From positions 2,542,001-2,606,000 of the forward strand of contig NZ_CP108549.1 in the NCBI RefSeq assembly GCF_036010325.1: 64,000 nucleotides of DNA, read 5' to 3'. Under the pieces are notes generated by a model, which had not been told where the DNA came from, did no database searches, and was given only the letters and a program-made list of their open reading frames with translations. Numbering within the stretch: position 1 is the first letter of the stretch; each line of letters starts with the position of its first letter. This document shows positions 37,027 to 46,188 of the stretch, piece after piece. The position numbers were made by a program, and so were the translations under genes. This DNA comes from Streptomyces sp. NBC_01210. GTDB taxonomy: Bacteria; Actinomycetota; Actinomycetes; Streptomycetales; Streptomycetaceae.

Positions 37027-37383
37027 TTAGCTGAAGGAGTCGCCGCAGGCGCAGGACCCGGTGGCGTTCGGGTTGTCGATGGTGAAGCCCTGCTTCTCGA
37101 TCGTGTCGACGAAGTCGATGGAGGCGCCGCCCAGGTAGGGAGCGCTCATCCGGTCGGTGACGACCTTGACGCCGTCGAAGTCCTTCACGACATCGCCGTC
37201 GAGCGAACGCTCGTCGAAGAACAGCTGGTAGCGCAGACCCGAGCAGCCACCGGGCTGAACGGCGACGCGCAGCGCCAGGTCGTCCCGGCCTTCCTGCTCC
37301 AGCAGGCCCTTGACCTTGGCTGCGGCGGCGTCGGACAGGAGGATGCCGTCGCTCACGGTGGTGGTCTCGTCCGATACGGACAT
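37027..37383 (-). CDS. erpA: Iron-sulfur cluster insertion protein (A-type carrier)
   Basis: A 118-aa HesB/IscA-family carrier that delivers Fe-S clusters to apoproteins. The three cluster-binding cysteines are C47 (GGCSG), C111 and C113 (CAC near the C terminus). It has the same position as M. tuberculosis Rv2204c. It is divergent from nadA, whose product needs a 4Fe-4S cluster, so shared regulation through the intergenic repeats would make sense (inference). Confidence 0.95.
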   Translation of the reverse strand: MSVSDETTTVSDGILLSDAAAAKVKGLLEQEGRDDLALRVAVQPGGCSGLRYQLFFDERSLDGDVVKDFDGVKVVTDRMSAPYLGGASIDFVDTIEKQGFTIDNPNATGSCACGDSFS

Positions 37384-37530
37384 CTGCTTCTCTCCCGGGT
37401 TGTACGGAGACTGCTTGCCGACGATTGCAACCGGCGTGGCCGCGGATTCATTCCGGGGCCGAGGGCATGTTGTTCCCTTTCATGCTCGCACACCGGATCA
37501 ACGGGGGCACCGACCTGTGGACGGGGGGTG

Positions 37531-37600
37531 CGTCACATGGACGCTATGGCCATCGTCAAAGTGACGTGAAGCGGTTATGATAGATAGCGTCAAATAGACG
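37531..37600. promoter_or_regulatory. nadA: Three CGTC-N5-GACG inverted repeats upstream of nadA
   Basis: CGTCACATGGACG (37531-37543), CGTCAAAGTGACG (37554-37566) and CGTCAAATAGACG (37588-37600) share the same dyad. They surround a -10-like TATGAT at 37576-37581, so the last copy falls near the expected transcription start. This looks like a repressor operator array for nadA. The bound regulator is unknown; an NAD-biosynthesis repressor would be the natural guess. Confidence 0.6.
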
Positions 37601-37636
37601 AGAAGGTCTGTCTGCAGAAAAGAAAGGGTGCGTGTC

Positions 37637-38818
37637 GTGACCACCGCCCAAGCCCGCCCGGAGCTCGACGTCCAGCCGACGCCGCTCGCCCTGCTGCTGC
37701 TCGGCCGCGAGGCCGACCCCAGGAGCGAGCGCGGTGTGGAGTGCCCCGGCGACCTGCCCTCCCCGTCCGACCCGGACCTGGTGGAGCGCGCTCGTGCAGC
37801 CAAGGAGAAGCTCGGGGACAAGGTCTTCGTCCTGGGGCACCACTACCAGCGCGACGAGGTCATCCAGTTCGCGGACGTGACCGGGGACTCCTTCAAGCTG
37901 GCCAAGGACGCCGCGGCGCGGCCGGAGGCCGAGTACATCGTCTTCTGCGGTGTGCACTTCATGGCCGAGTCTGCGGACATCCTGACCTCGGACGACCAGA
38001 AGGTCGTACTGCCCGACCTGGCCGCCGGCTGTTCGATGGCCGACATGGCCACCGCGGAGCAGGTCGCCGAGTGCTGGGACGTGCTGACCGAGGCCGGCAT
38101 CGCGGAGCAGGTCGTGCCCGTGTCGTACATGAACTCCTCGGCCGACATCAAGGCCTTCACCGGCAAGCACGGCGGGACGATCTGTACATCGTCGAACGCG
38201 AAGCGGGCGCTGGACTGGGCCTTCGAGCAGGGCGAGAAGGTGCTGTTCCTGCCCGACCAGCACCTGGGGCGCAACACCGCGGTGCGGGAGATGGGGATGT
38301 CGCTCGACGACTGCGTCCTCTACAACCCGCACAAGCCGAACGGCGGGCTGACGGTTGAGCAGCTGCGCAACGCGAAGATGATCCTGTGGCGCGGGCACTG
38401 CTCGGTGCACGGTCGCTTCTCGCTGGACTCGGTCAACGATGTGCGGGAGCGGATCCCGGGCGTGAATGTCCTCGTCCACCCCGAGTGCAAGCACGAGGTC
38501 GTGTCGGCCGCGGACTACGTCGGCTCGACGGAGTACATCATCAAGACGCTGGAGGCGGCTCCGGCCGGCTCGAAGTGGGCGATCGGCACAGAGCTCAACC
38601 TGGTCCGCCGGGTCGCGAACGCGCACCCCGACAAGGAGATCGTCTTCCTCGACAAGACGGTGTGCTTCTGCTCGACGATGAACCGCATCGACCTGCCCCA
38701 CCTGGTGTGGGCGCTGGAGTCGCTGGCGGAGGGGAATCTGGTGAACCGGATCCAGGTCGACAGGGAGACGGAGAGCTTCGCGAAGCTGGCGCTGGAGAGG
38801 ATGCTGGCGCTGCCGTAG
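37637..38818 (+). CDS. nadA: Quinolinate synthase
   Basis: Condenses iminoaspartate with dihydroxyacetone phosphate to quinolinate in de novo NAD synthesis, using a 4Fe-4S cluster. The protein is 393 aa. Cluster cysteines are C104 (VFCGVHF), C183 (TICTSSN) and one in CFCSTMN (343-349). The substrate motif GHHYQRDE lies at 67-74. GTG at 37637 is preferred over GTG 37628 because AAAGGG abuts the latter. NadB and NadC are not in the window downstream, as a strong terminator follows. Confidence 0.96.
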   Translation: MTTAQARPELDVQPTPLALLLLGREADPRSERGVECPGDLPSPSDPDLVERARAAKEKLGDKVFVLGHHYQRDEVIQFADVTGDSFKLAKDAAARPEAEYIVFCGVHFMAESADILTSDDQKVVLPDLAAGCSMADMATAEQVAECWDVLTEAGIAEQVVPVSYMNSSADIKAFTGKHGGTICTSSNAKRALDWAFEQGEKVLFLPDQHLGRNTAVREMGMSLDDCVLYNPHKPNGGLTVEQLRNAKMILWRGHCSVHGRFSLDSVNDVRERIPGVNVLVHPECKHEVVSAADYVGSTEYIIKTLEAAPAGSKWAIGTELNLVRRVANAHPDKEIVFLDKTVCFCSTMNRIDLPHLVWALESLAEGNLVNRIQVDRETESFAKLALERMLALP

Positions 38819-38833
38819 CGGTGGGCTCGGACC

Positions 38834-38883
38834 ACAAACAGGGGGTGCCCCCGGCCGTTCCGGCCGGGGGCACCCCTGCTTTG
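38834..38883. terminator. Bidirectional terminator between nadA and the RND gene
   Basis: GGGGTGCCCCCGGCCG and CGGCCGGGGGCACCCC form a perfect 16-bp stem with a 3-nt loop, flanked by CAAA and TTTG. The two genes converge here, so it can stop transcription from both sides. Confidence 0.92.
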
Positions 38884-38894
38884 TCCGGGACGGC

Positions 38895-41800
38895 TCAGAC
38901 CTGGGCCGGTTCCTGGGCGGCGCGCTCCGAGTCCGCCTCGCTCTGCGGGGCGGGGGACTTGGACGCGCGCTTCGCTGCCTTCTTCGTGGCGCGGCGCTCC
39001 TTGCGGAGTTCCACCATCGCGTACAGCGTCGGGACCAGCAGCAGCGTCAGCAGCGTCGAGGTGATCAGGCCGCCGATCACCACCACCGCCAGCGGCTTGG
39101 CAATGAAGCCGCCCTCTCCCGTGACGCCCAGGGCCATCGGGAGCAGCGCGAAGATCGTCGCCAGGGCTGTCATCAGGATCGGGCGCAGCCGGTGGCGGCC
39201 GCCCTCGACGACCGCTTCCACCACGCCCAGGCCCTGGGCCCGGTACTGGTTGATCAGGTCGATCAGCACGATCGCGTTGGTGACCACGATGCCGATGAGC
39301 ATCAGCATGCCGATCATCGCCGGGACACCCATCGGTGTGCCCGTGACGATCAGCAGGCCGATCGCGCCCGTCGCCGCGAAGGGGATCGAGACGAGCAGGA
39401 TCAGCGGCTGGACCAGCGAGCGGAACGTCGCGACCAGCAGCATGAAGACGATCGCGATCGCCGCCAGCATCGCCAGGCCCAGCGAGGCGAAGGCATCGTC
39501 CTGGTCGGAGGAGACACCACCGATGGTGGCCGTGGCACCGTCGGGGAGGTCCAGCGACTTGAGCTTGCTCTGGAGCGACGCGCTCACCGCGCCCGTGTTG
39601 TCACCGGTCGGCTTCGCCGTGATCGTCGCGGCCCGCGAGCCGTCGATCCGCGTCATCGAGACCGGTCCCGGGACCAGCTTCACATCGGCGATGTCACCGA
39701 GCTTGACCGGACCCAGGGCGAGGTTACGAAGGTCCGACAGCGTCTTCGCCGGCTTCGCCGAGGTGATCACGACATCGCGCTCGGTGTCGTCCAGGATCGC
39801 CTTGGCCGACGGAGTGCCGCGTACCGCCTGGCCGACGGCCAGACCCAGCGTGGTCTCGTTGAAGCCCGCTTCCGCCGCCTTCTCGTTCGCCTTGACCGAG
39901 ATCCGCGGGATGCTCTGCGCCAGGTCGCTCTGTACGTCGGTGACGTCGTCGAGCTTCGCCACCTCGGCCCGTACCGCCTCGGACGCCTTCTTCAGCGTGT
40001 CCGCGTCGGACGCCTTCACCACGACGCTCAGGTTCTGGTTGCCGAAGCCGTCGCCCGCCGCGATCGTCGTGTCGCCGATGCCGTCGAGCTTGCCGAGCTC
40101 CTCGTCGATACGGTCGCGGGTCTTCTCGTACGACGACGCGTCCTTCAGGGTCAGCTGGTAGGAAGCCTGGTTGGCACCCGTACCGCCGCCGAAGGCCGCC
40201 ATGAAGCCGGAGGAGCCGACCGTGACCTGGTAGTCCTTGATCTCGTCGATTCCGTCGAGGACCTTCTCGAACTTCTTCGCGGAGGCGTCCGCCGCCTCCA
40301 GGCTGGTGCCGGGGGCCAGCTCCTGCTTGACGGACATGACCTCCTGCTCGCCCTGGTCGAAGAAGTTCGTCTTCAGCAGTCCGGCCATGCCGAAGGTGCC
40401 GAAGAGCACGACGAGCGCGAGGACGACGCTGGTGAGGCGGCGACGGGTCGCGAAACGCAGCACCGGGACGTACATCCGCTGCAGCGGGCTGCGCGCCTCC
40501 TTCTCCTCCGCCTTGCGCCGGGCCTCGTCCGGGTCGATGCCCCGTACGGCCTTCGGGGCGCGCAGGAACCAGTACGACAGGACGGGGACGACGGTCAGCG
40601 AGACCAGCAGCGAGGCCAGCAGGGCCGCGGTGATGGTCAGCGAGAACGAGCCGAAGAGCTCCCCGACCATGCCGCCCACCAGACCGATGGGCAGGAACAC
40701 GGCGACGGTCGTCAGCGTCGAGGAGGTGACGGCGCCCGCCACTTCCTTCACCGCGGTGATGATGGCCGCCTGCCGCTCCTCGCCGTAGCCGAGGTGCCGC
40801 TTGATGTTCTCCAGAACCACGATCGAGTCGTCGACGACCCGGCCGATCGCGATGGTCAGCGCGCCCAGCGTGAGCATGTTGAGCGACAGGTCACGCGTCC
40901 ACAGCACGATCAGCGCGAGGACGACCGAGAGCGGGATGGAGACCGCCGTGACCAGCGTGGAGCGGAGCGAGGCCAGGAAGACCAGGATCACGATGACCGC
41001 GAAGAGCAGTCCGAGCGCGCCCTCGGTGGTCAGACCGGAGATCGACTTGGAGACGGCAGGGCCCTGGTCGGAGACGACGGTCAGCTGAGCGCCGGAGCCG
41101 AGGGCCTTGCGGAGCTCGGGCAGTTTCTCCTTGACCGCGTCGGAGATGGCGACGGCACTGCCGTCCTTGTCCATGGTGGCGAGGACGGCGAGGCTCGGCT
41201 TACCGTCCGTACGCGTGATGGAGACCCGCTGGGACTCCTCCTGCTTCACCGTGGCGATGTCACCGAGGCGTACCGGCTTGCCCTTCTCGGGGGACACGCG
41301 CAGGTCCTCGATCTGCTTCAGCGTGGTGAAACCGCCGCCGACCTGGACCGTACGGCTCTTGCCGTCCTCGGAGAAGGAGCCGGCCGGCAGCGTCGCGCCG
41401 CCCGCCTTGAGCGCCTCGGCGAGCGCCATGGTGTTCAGCCCGGCCGAGGCGAGCTTCTTGTCGTCGGGGGTGACGGAGACCTGGAGGTCCTGGACGCCGT
41501 CGACGGAGACCTGGCCGACGCCGTCGATGTCCTCGATCGCCGGGACGACGGTGCGCTCCAGCTGGTCGTTGAGCGCCTGCTGGTCCTTGTCGGAGGTGAT
41601 GGCGAGGACAACGGTCGGGATGTCGTCCGTCGAACCGGCGACGACCTGCGGGTCGACGTCGTCGGGCAGCTGGGTACGGGCCCGGTTCACGGCCTGCTGC
41701 ACATCGGCGACGAGTTGCTTGGTGCCGTCCCCGTAGTCGAAGCTGGCCATGATCACGGCGTTGCCCTCACTCGCCGTGGAGGTGATGCCCTTGATTCCGT

Positions 41801-42026
41801 CGACGGCCTTGATGGTGCTCTCGAGCGGTTCGACGACCTGCTTCTCGACCACATCGGGAGACGCGCCCTGGTACGGGGCCAGCACCGACACCATCGGCAG
41901 TTCGATGGAGGGCAGCAGCTGCTGCTTGAGCTGCGGGATGGCGATCGCTCCGAAGGCGATCGCGACGATCGACATCAGGCCGATCAGGGCTCGTTGCGAC
42001 AGGCTGAATCTGGACAGCCAGGACAT
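38895..42026 (-). CDS. RND-family efflux permease (AcrB-like)
   Basis: Proton-driven exporter of 1043 aa with the duplicated RND layout: a helix near the N terminus, a large extracellular loop (about 35-330), five or six helices, a second large loop (about 560-860) and a final helix group. The proton-relay Asp pair in the fourth helix region (GRVVDDSIV) is present. Gram-positive members lack TolC and transport lipids, peptides or drugs; the substrate is unknown. The charged C-terminal tail is cytoplasmic. The ATG at 42026 was chosen at MSWLSRF; the longer upstream frame lacks support. It is downstream of a two-component system in the same direction. Confidence 0.9.
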   Translation of the reverse strand: MSWLSRFSLSQRALIGLMSIVAIAFGAIAIPQLKQQLLPSIELPMVSVLAPYQGASPDVVEKQVVEPLESTIKAVDGIKGITSTASEGNAVIMASFDYGDGTKQLVADVQQAVNRARTQLPDDVDPQVVAGSTDDIPTVVLAITSDKDQQALNDQLERTVVPAIEDIDGVGQVSVDGVQDLQVSVTPDDKKLASAGLNTMALAEALKAGGATLPAGSFSEDGKSRTVQVGGGFTTLKQIEDLRVSPEKGKPVRLGDIATVKQEESQRVSITRTDGKPSLAVLATMDKDGSAVAISDAVKEKLPELRKALGSGAQLTVVSDQGPAVSKSISGLTTEGALGLLFAVIVILVFLASLRSTLVTAVSIPLSVVLALIVLWTRDLSLNMLTLGALTIAIGRVVDDSIVVLENIKRHLGYGEERQAAIITAVKEVAGAVTSSTLTTVAVFLPIGLVGGMVGELFGSFSLTITAALLASLLVSLTVVPVLSYWFLRAPKAVRGIDPDEARRKAEEKEARSPLQRMYVPVLRFATRRRLTSVVLALVVLFGTFGMAGLLKTNFFDQGEQEVMSVKQELAPGTSLEAADASAKKFEKVLDGIDEIKDYQVTVGSSGFMAAFGGGTGANQASYQLTLKDASSYEKTRDRIDEELGKLDGIGDTTIAAGDGFGNQNLSVVVKASDADTLKKASEAVRAEVAKLDDVTDVQSDLAQSIPRISVKANEKAAEAGFNETTLGLAVGQAVRGTPSAKAILDDTERDVVITSAKPAKTLSDLRNLALGPVKLGDIADVKLVPGPVSMTRIDGSRAATITAKPTGDNTGAVSASLQSKLKSLDLPDGATATIGGVSSDQDDAFASLGLAMLAAIAIVFMLLVATFRSLVQPLILLVSIPFAATGAIGLLIVTGTPMGVPAMIGMLMLIGIVVTNAIVLIDLINQYRAQGLGVVEAVVEGGRHRLRPILMTALATIFALLPMALGVTGEGGFIAKPLAVVVIGGLITSTLLTLLLVPTLYAMVELRKERRATKKAAKRASKSPAPQSEADSERAAQEPAQV

Positions 42027-42183
42027 GGTGTCTCTCTTCTGTGGCTTACGCGGCAGGAAGGACAAGAGGGCACAGCCGGACTGCCCGTTAATACGATCAG
42101 CCATTCGAGGAGGCCCAACCCTCGACCCCAGGTCCAGTTCCTTATCTCGCGCATACCGCAGCTGGAGTACGCGAGGCTCCGGC

Positions 42184-42870
42184 TCACTCCACCCTTGGAC
42201 GTACCAGGCCCGATTCGTACGCGATTACCACCAATTGGGCGCGGTCGCGGGCGCCGAGTTTCGCCATCGCACGGTTCACATGCGTCTTGACGGTCAGCGG
42301 GCTGACCTCGAGCCGTTCGGCGATCTCGTCATTGGAGTGGCCGCCGGCGACCAGGACGAGGACTTCGCGCTCGCGCACGGTGAGCGCCGAGAGCCGCTCG
42401 GAGTGCGGCCGGGACTCCTGCCCGTCGTCCGAAGTGCCGCCCTGCGCGAGGAACTTGGCGATCAGGCCCTTGGTGGCGATCGGCGAGAGCAGCGCCTCCC
42501 CCGCAGCCGCGATACGGATGGCATTGAGCAGTTCGTCCGGTTCCGCTCCCTTGCCGAGGAAGCCCGATGCGCCTGCCCGCAGCGACTGCACGACGTACTC
42601 GTCCACCTCGAAGGTGGTGAGCATGACGACGCGTACGTTCGCGAGTTCGGGGTCGGCGCTGATCATTCGGGTGGCGGCGAGCCCGTCCGTCCCGGGCATC
42701 CGGATGTCCATCAGGACGACATCGGCCTTGGCGGAACGGGCGAGTGCCACCGCCTCGGCGCCGTCCGCCGCCTCCGCGACGACATTCATGTCGGGTTCGG
42801 AGTCCACCAGGACCCGGAACGCGCTGCGCAGCAGCGCCTGGTCGTCGGCGAGCAGCACCCTGATCGTCAT
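42184..42870 (-). CDS. NarL/LuxR-family response regulator
   Basis: A 228-aa transcription factor with an N-terminal receiver (D9, D10, phosphorylation site D55 and K106) and a C-terminal LuxR helix-turn-helix (about 160-225, LTVREREVLVLVAGG). It is the partner of the histidine kinase gene, whose stop overlaps its ATG. The nearest downstream gene is the RND exporter (157 bp), a likely target. Confidence 0.95.
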   Translation of the reverse strand: MTIRVLLADDQALLRSAFRVLVDSEPDMNVVAEAADGAEAVALARSAKADVVLMDIRMPGTDGLAATRMISADPELANVRVVMLTTFEVDEYVVQSLRAGASGFLGKGAEPDELLNAIRIAAAGEALLSPIATKGLIAKFLAQGGTSDDGQESRPHSERLSALTVREREVLVLVAGGHSNDEIAERLEVSPLTVKTHVNRAMAKLGARDRAQLVVIAYESGLVRPRVE

Positions 42871-44096
42871 CTGTCCTCCCCCGTGCCGGTCTTGACCGGC
42901 AGTATCGCCTGCACCCGGAAGCCGCCGCCGTAGCGGGGGGCCGCGGTGAGGGTGCCGCCGAGTGCGGTGACCCGCTCGCGCATACCGAGCAGACCGTGGC
43001 CGCCGCCGTCCACCGGCCCTTCGGCCCCGGCGCCGTTGTCCAGCACGGTGACCTCCACGGTGTGGCCGACCCGCACCACGCTCACCTCGGCCTTCGCGTC
43101 CGTGCCCGCATGCTTGCGCACATTGGTCAGCGCCTCCTGGATGATCCGGTACACCGCGAGGTCGACGGCCGCGGGCAGCCGGATCCCGTCGTCGGCACGG
43201 GCCACTTCGACCGGCAGACCGGCCTGCCGGAAGGTGATGACCAGCTCATCGAGGACATCGAGGCCGGGAGCCGGTTCGGTGGGGGCCTCCGGATCGCCGG
43301 ACTGGCGGAGCAGACCGACGGTGGCGCGCAGTTCGTTGAGTGCGGAGCGGCTGGCCTCGCGTACATGGGCGAGGGCCTCCTTGGCCTGGTCCGGCCGTCT
43401 GTCCATGACATGCGCGGCGACGCCCGCCTGGACGTTGACCAGGGCGATGTGGTGCGCGACCACATCGTGGAGATCGCGGGCGATCCGCAGGCGCTCCTCC
43501 GCGACCCGGCGGCGGGCCTCCTCATCGCGGGTGCGTTCGGCGCGCTCGGCCCGCTCACGTATCGCGTCGACGAAGGCCCGACGGCTGCGTACGGCGTCTC
43601 CCGCGGCTCCCGCCATCCCGGTCCAGGCGAAGATGCCGAGGTTCTCCTGCGTGTACCAGGGGGTCGAGCCGAAGAACATCGCGGCGCCGGTCAGCACGGC
43701 CATGGTCAACAGGCCGACGCGCCAGGTGGTCGGGCGGTCGGTGCGGGAGGCGACGGTGTAGAGGGCGATCACGGCACTCATCGCGACCGGTGCGGCCGGA
43801 TCGCCCACGACGAGCTCGACGACCGAGACCGCGGTGGTGAACACGAGCACGGGCATCGGGTCGCGCCGGCGGAAGACGAGAGCCCCCGCGACCAGGACCA
43901 TCAGCACCAGGCTGCGCGGCTCGGGCGTACGGCTGCCGAAGGCCGGACCGTGCGGCCCGTTCGGATCGGCGAAGGAGCCGACGACCATACAGATCAGTAC
44001 GGCCAGGGCGAGCGCTCCGTCGAACGCCAGCGGATGCGCGCGAAGCCAGCTCCGGGTGCGGGCGAACCCGGTGGCGAGTGAGGTCACATCCAGCAA
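42867..44096 (-). CDS. Sensor histidine kinase (NarL-partner type)
   Basis: A 409-aa membrane kinase of the HisKA_3 class. Four to five membrane helices occupy about 25-165. The phosphoacceptor H210 lies in ARDLHDVVAHHIALV, and the C-terminal HATPase domain has LDNGAGA and GHGLLGMRERV. There is no extracellular sensor domain, so it may sense the membrane itself. The start is uncertain (TTG 44096 or GTG 44087; neither has a good ribosome site). Confidence 0.93.
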   Translation of the reverse strand: MLDVTSLATGFARTRSWLRAHPLAFDGALALAVLICMVVGSFADPNGPHGPAFGSRTPEPRSLVLMVLVAGALVFRRRDPMPVLVFTTAVSVVELVVGDPAAPVAMSAVIALYTVASRTDRPTTWRVGLLTMAVLTGAAMFFGSTPWYTQENLGIFAWTGMAGAAGDAVRSRRAFVDAIRERAERAERTRDEEARRRVAEERLRIARDLHDVVAHHIALVNVQAGVAAHVMDRRPDQAKEALAHVREASRSALNELRATVGLLRQSGDPEAPTEPAPGLDVLDELVITFRQAGLPVEVARADDGIRLPAAVDLAVYRIIQEALTNVRKHAGTDAKAEVSVVRVGHTVEVTVLDNGAGAEGPVDGGGHGLLGMRERVTALGGTLTAAPRYGGGFRVQAILPVKTGTGEDR

Positions 44097-44155
44097 CGGT
44101 ACGGCGTGCCGCGACAGCCGCGAACACCCGCGAGCACAGCAGAAGAGAGCAGAAT

Positions 44156-44185
44156 GCCCCGCCCCGGATCGATCCGGGGCGGGGC
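44156..44185 (-). terminator. Terminator after pspA-pspAA
   Basis: A perfect palindrome reads GCCCCGCCCCGGATC then GATCCGGGGCGGGGC, 25 bp after the pspAA stop codon and before the histidine kinase gene. Confidence 0.85.
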
Positions 44186-44209
44186 GTTCGGCTGTTGGAG
44201 TGCGAGCGG

Positions 44210-44488
44210 TCAGCCGGGGATGAGACCGTCGTCGCTGAGCATCTCCCGTACGTCCTCAAGAGTGGCGTCCGAAGCCGGCAGGATCAGCTCGGACGGCTCC
44301 AGCGCGTCGTCCGGCAGGGGTTCGCCGAGCTCGCGGACCCGGTCCAGGAGCGCGTGGAGAGTCCTGCGGAAGCCCTCGTCGTCACCGCCCTCCATCTCGG
44401 CCAGCAGCTCGTCGTCGAGCTTGTTGAGCTCGGTGAAGTGGCTGTCCGCCAGCTTCACCTGGCCCTCCCCCATGATCCGTACGATCAT
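44210..44488 (-). CDS. pspAA: PspA-associated protein PspAA
   Basis: A 92-aa acidic protein of the PspAA family found next to actinobacterial pspA. It starts with the typical MIVRIMGEGQ strand, and its C-terminal half (SDATLEDVREML) is helical. It lies 9 bp downstream of pspA and is certainly co-transcribed with it. It is thought to bind or tune PspA; the mechanism is unknown. Confidence 0.9.
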   Translation of the reverse strand: MIVRIMGEGQVKLADSHFTELNKLDDELLAEMEGGDDEGFRRTLHALLDRVRELGEPLPDDALEPSELILPASDATLEDVREMLSDDGLIPG

Positions 44489-44497
44489 GACGAGTCC

Positions 44498-45295
44498 CTA
44501 CTGCTTGTCGAACTTGTTCGGGGTGTTCTGCTGCGGGGCGGCGTCCTGCCGGCCCGCGGCACCGCCTTCGATCGCCTGCTGCGAACTCGAGCCGCCCGCG
44601 AGCTCGGCCTTCATCCGCTGCAGTTCCAGCTCTACATCTGTACCACCGGAAATCCGGTCCAGCTCGGCGGCGATGTCGTCCTTCGCCATTCCGGACTGGT
44701 CGTCCAGGGCGCCGGAGGCGAGCAGCTCGTCGATCGCGCCGGCCCGTGCCTGCAACTGCGCGGTCTTGTCCTCGGCCCGCTGGATCGCCAGGCCGACGTC
44801 GCCCATCTCCTCGGAGATGCCGGAGAAGGCCTCGCCGATCCTGGTCTGCGCCTGGGCCGCGGTGTAGGTGGCCTTGATGGTCTCCTTCTTCGTACGGAAG
44901 GCGTCGACCTTGGCCTGCAGCCGCTGGGCGGCGAGAGTGAGCTTCTCCTCCTCGCCCTGCAGCGTGGTGTGCTGTGTCTCCAGGTCGCTGACCTGCTGCT
45001 GCAGGGACGCGCGGCGGGACAGCGCCTCGCGTGCCAGGTCCTCGCGGCCGAGCGCCAGCGCCTTGCGGCCCTGGTCCTCCAGCTTGGACGACTGTCCCTG
45101 CAACTGGTTCAGCTGCAGCTCGAGCCGCTTGCGGGAGGTCGCCACATCGGCGACTCCGCGGCGCACCTTCTGCAGCAGTTCGAGCTGCTTCTGGTACGAG
45201 TAATCGAGGGTCTCGCGCGGATCCTCGGCCCTGTCGAGGGCCTTGTTTGCCTTCGCGCGGAAGATCATCCCCATACGCTTCATGACACCGCTCAT
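44498..45295 (-). CDS. pspA: PspA/IM30 (ESCRT-III-like) membrane stress protein
   Basis: Peripheral membrane protein that coats and repairs the cytoplasmic membrane under stress, 265 aa. The N-terminal amphipathic helix (MGMIFRAKANKALD) binds lipid, long helices at about 25-200 form the coiled-coil hairpin, and the C-terminal 45 residues are a disordered Gln/Gly/Ala tail. The ATG at 45295 has AAGGGGG upstream. A possible ECF-sigma promoter lies about 225 bp upstream (45516-45541). Confidence 0.93.
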   Translation of the reverse strand: MSGVMKRMGMIFRAKANKALDRAEDPRETLDYSYQKQLELLQKVRRGVADVATSRKRLELQLNQLQGQSSKLEDQGRKALALGREDLAREALSRRASLQQQVSDLETQHTTLQGEEEKLTLAAQRLQAKVDAFRTKKETIKATYTAAQAQTRIGEAFSGISEEMGDVGLAIQRAEDKTAQLQARAGAIDELLASGALDDQSGMAKDDIAAELDRISGGTDVELELQRMKAELAGGSSSQQAIEGGAAGRQDAAPQQNTPNKFDKQ

Positions 45296-45515
45296 GGGCT
45301 TCGCGCGCCCCCTTCTGACGGACTCAGCTTCAGCACTCCAACAGAACCCACATTACGGGCCCTGCATCCATTACCGCACTGTTCCAGCGCGGATGCGCTC
45401 CTCCCCAAGGACGACTGCGTACGGCTTCGATCCGGCGCAAGGAGTAGGTGGCCGTCAGGGAAACCACGGGCGACGTCCGCTCTGTCCGGCTTATGGCCGG
45501 CTTCTGTCCCCTACA

Positions 45516-45541
45516 GACGCACGGTGTTGCGGGATCGTTCC
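45516..45541 (-). promoter_or_regulatory. pspA: Possible ECF-sigma promoter for pspA
   Basis: On the minus strand GGAAC is followed 18 nt later by GTC (CGTC), the AAC/CGTC pattern of Streptomyces SigE-type promoters, which act in envelope stress. The leader would be over 200 nt. It is a short-motif match only. Confidence 0.3.
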
Positions 45542-45588
45542 CCACCGGCGTTCGGTCCCCGCATTTTCACCCCGTACCCTTGGGCTTT

Positions 45589-46188
45589 GTGTTTGGTAGC
45601 CGTTCCAAGGAAGAGAAGTCCCCCACCGGCAAGGTGCAGGCAGACCTCTCCAAGCAGCCCCGCGACCCCGAGGCCCCGAAGGGCCGCCCCACGCCCAAGC
45701 GGAGTGAGGCCCAGACCCAGCGCCGCCGTGCCTCCAGCGCGGCGCCGACCGACCGCAAGGAGGCCGCGAAGCGCCAGCGCGAGGCCCGCCGCGTGGACAT
45801 GGCCAAGCAGCGCGAGGCCCTCGCCAGTGGCGACGAGCGCTATCTGCCGGCCCGTGACAAGGGACCGGTCCGCCGCTTTGTGCGCGACTTCGTCGACTCC
45901 CGCTTCTGCATCGCCGAGTTCTTCCTGCCGCTCGCGGTGGTGATCCTGGTGCTGAGCATGGTCAGGATCGGCTCGCTGCAGAACATCGCGCTGCTGCTCT
46001 GGCTCGGCGTCATCGTGCTGATCGTCATCGACTCGATCGGTCTGGCGATCCGCCTGAGGAAGCAGCTGAACGAACGCTTCCCGAACGAGTCCAAGCGCGG
46101 CGCGATCGCGTATGGCCTGATGCGTACGCTCCAGATGCGCCGACTGCGTCTGCCGAAGCCGCAGGTCAAGCGCGGAGAGCGGCCCTGA
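45589..46188 (+). CDS. DUF3043 membrane protein
   Basis: A 199-aa actinobacterial protein (mycobacterial Rv2206 position). The N-terminal 100 residues are Lys/Arg/Glu-rich and soluble. Two membrane helices follow (about 120-138 and 142-160), and the C terminus is basic. Function unknown. The GTG at 45589 has no ribosome site, but TACCCT lies 9 bp before it, suggesting a leaderless transcript. The stop codon overlaps the next gene. Confidence 0.85.
   Translation: MFGSRSKEEKSPTGKVQADLSKQPRDPEAPKGRPTPKRSEAQTQRRRASSAAPTDRKEAAKRQREARRVDMAKQREALASGDERYLPARDKGPVRRFVRDFVDSRFCIAEFFLPLAVVILVLSMVRIGSLQNIALLLWLGVIVLIVIDSIGLAIRLRKQLNERFPNESKRGAIAYGLMRTLQMRRLRLPKPQVKRGERP

Noticed and set aside
39192..42290. 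A 1032-codon open frame antisense to the RND exporter
   Set aside because: Composition is Asp/Arg/Gly/Gln-rich with no motif. It is the complement of a well-supported transporter and open only because of high GC.
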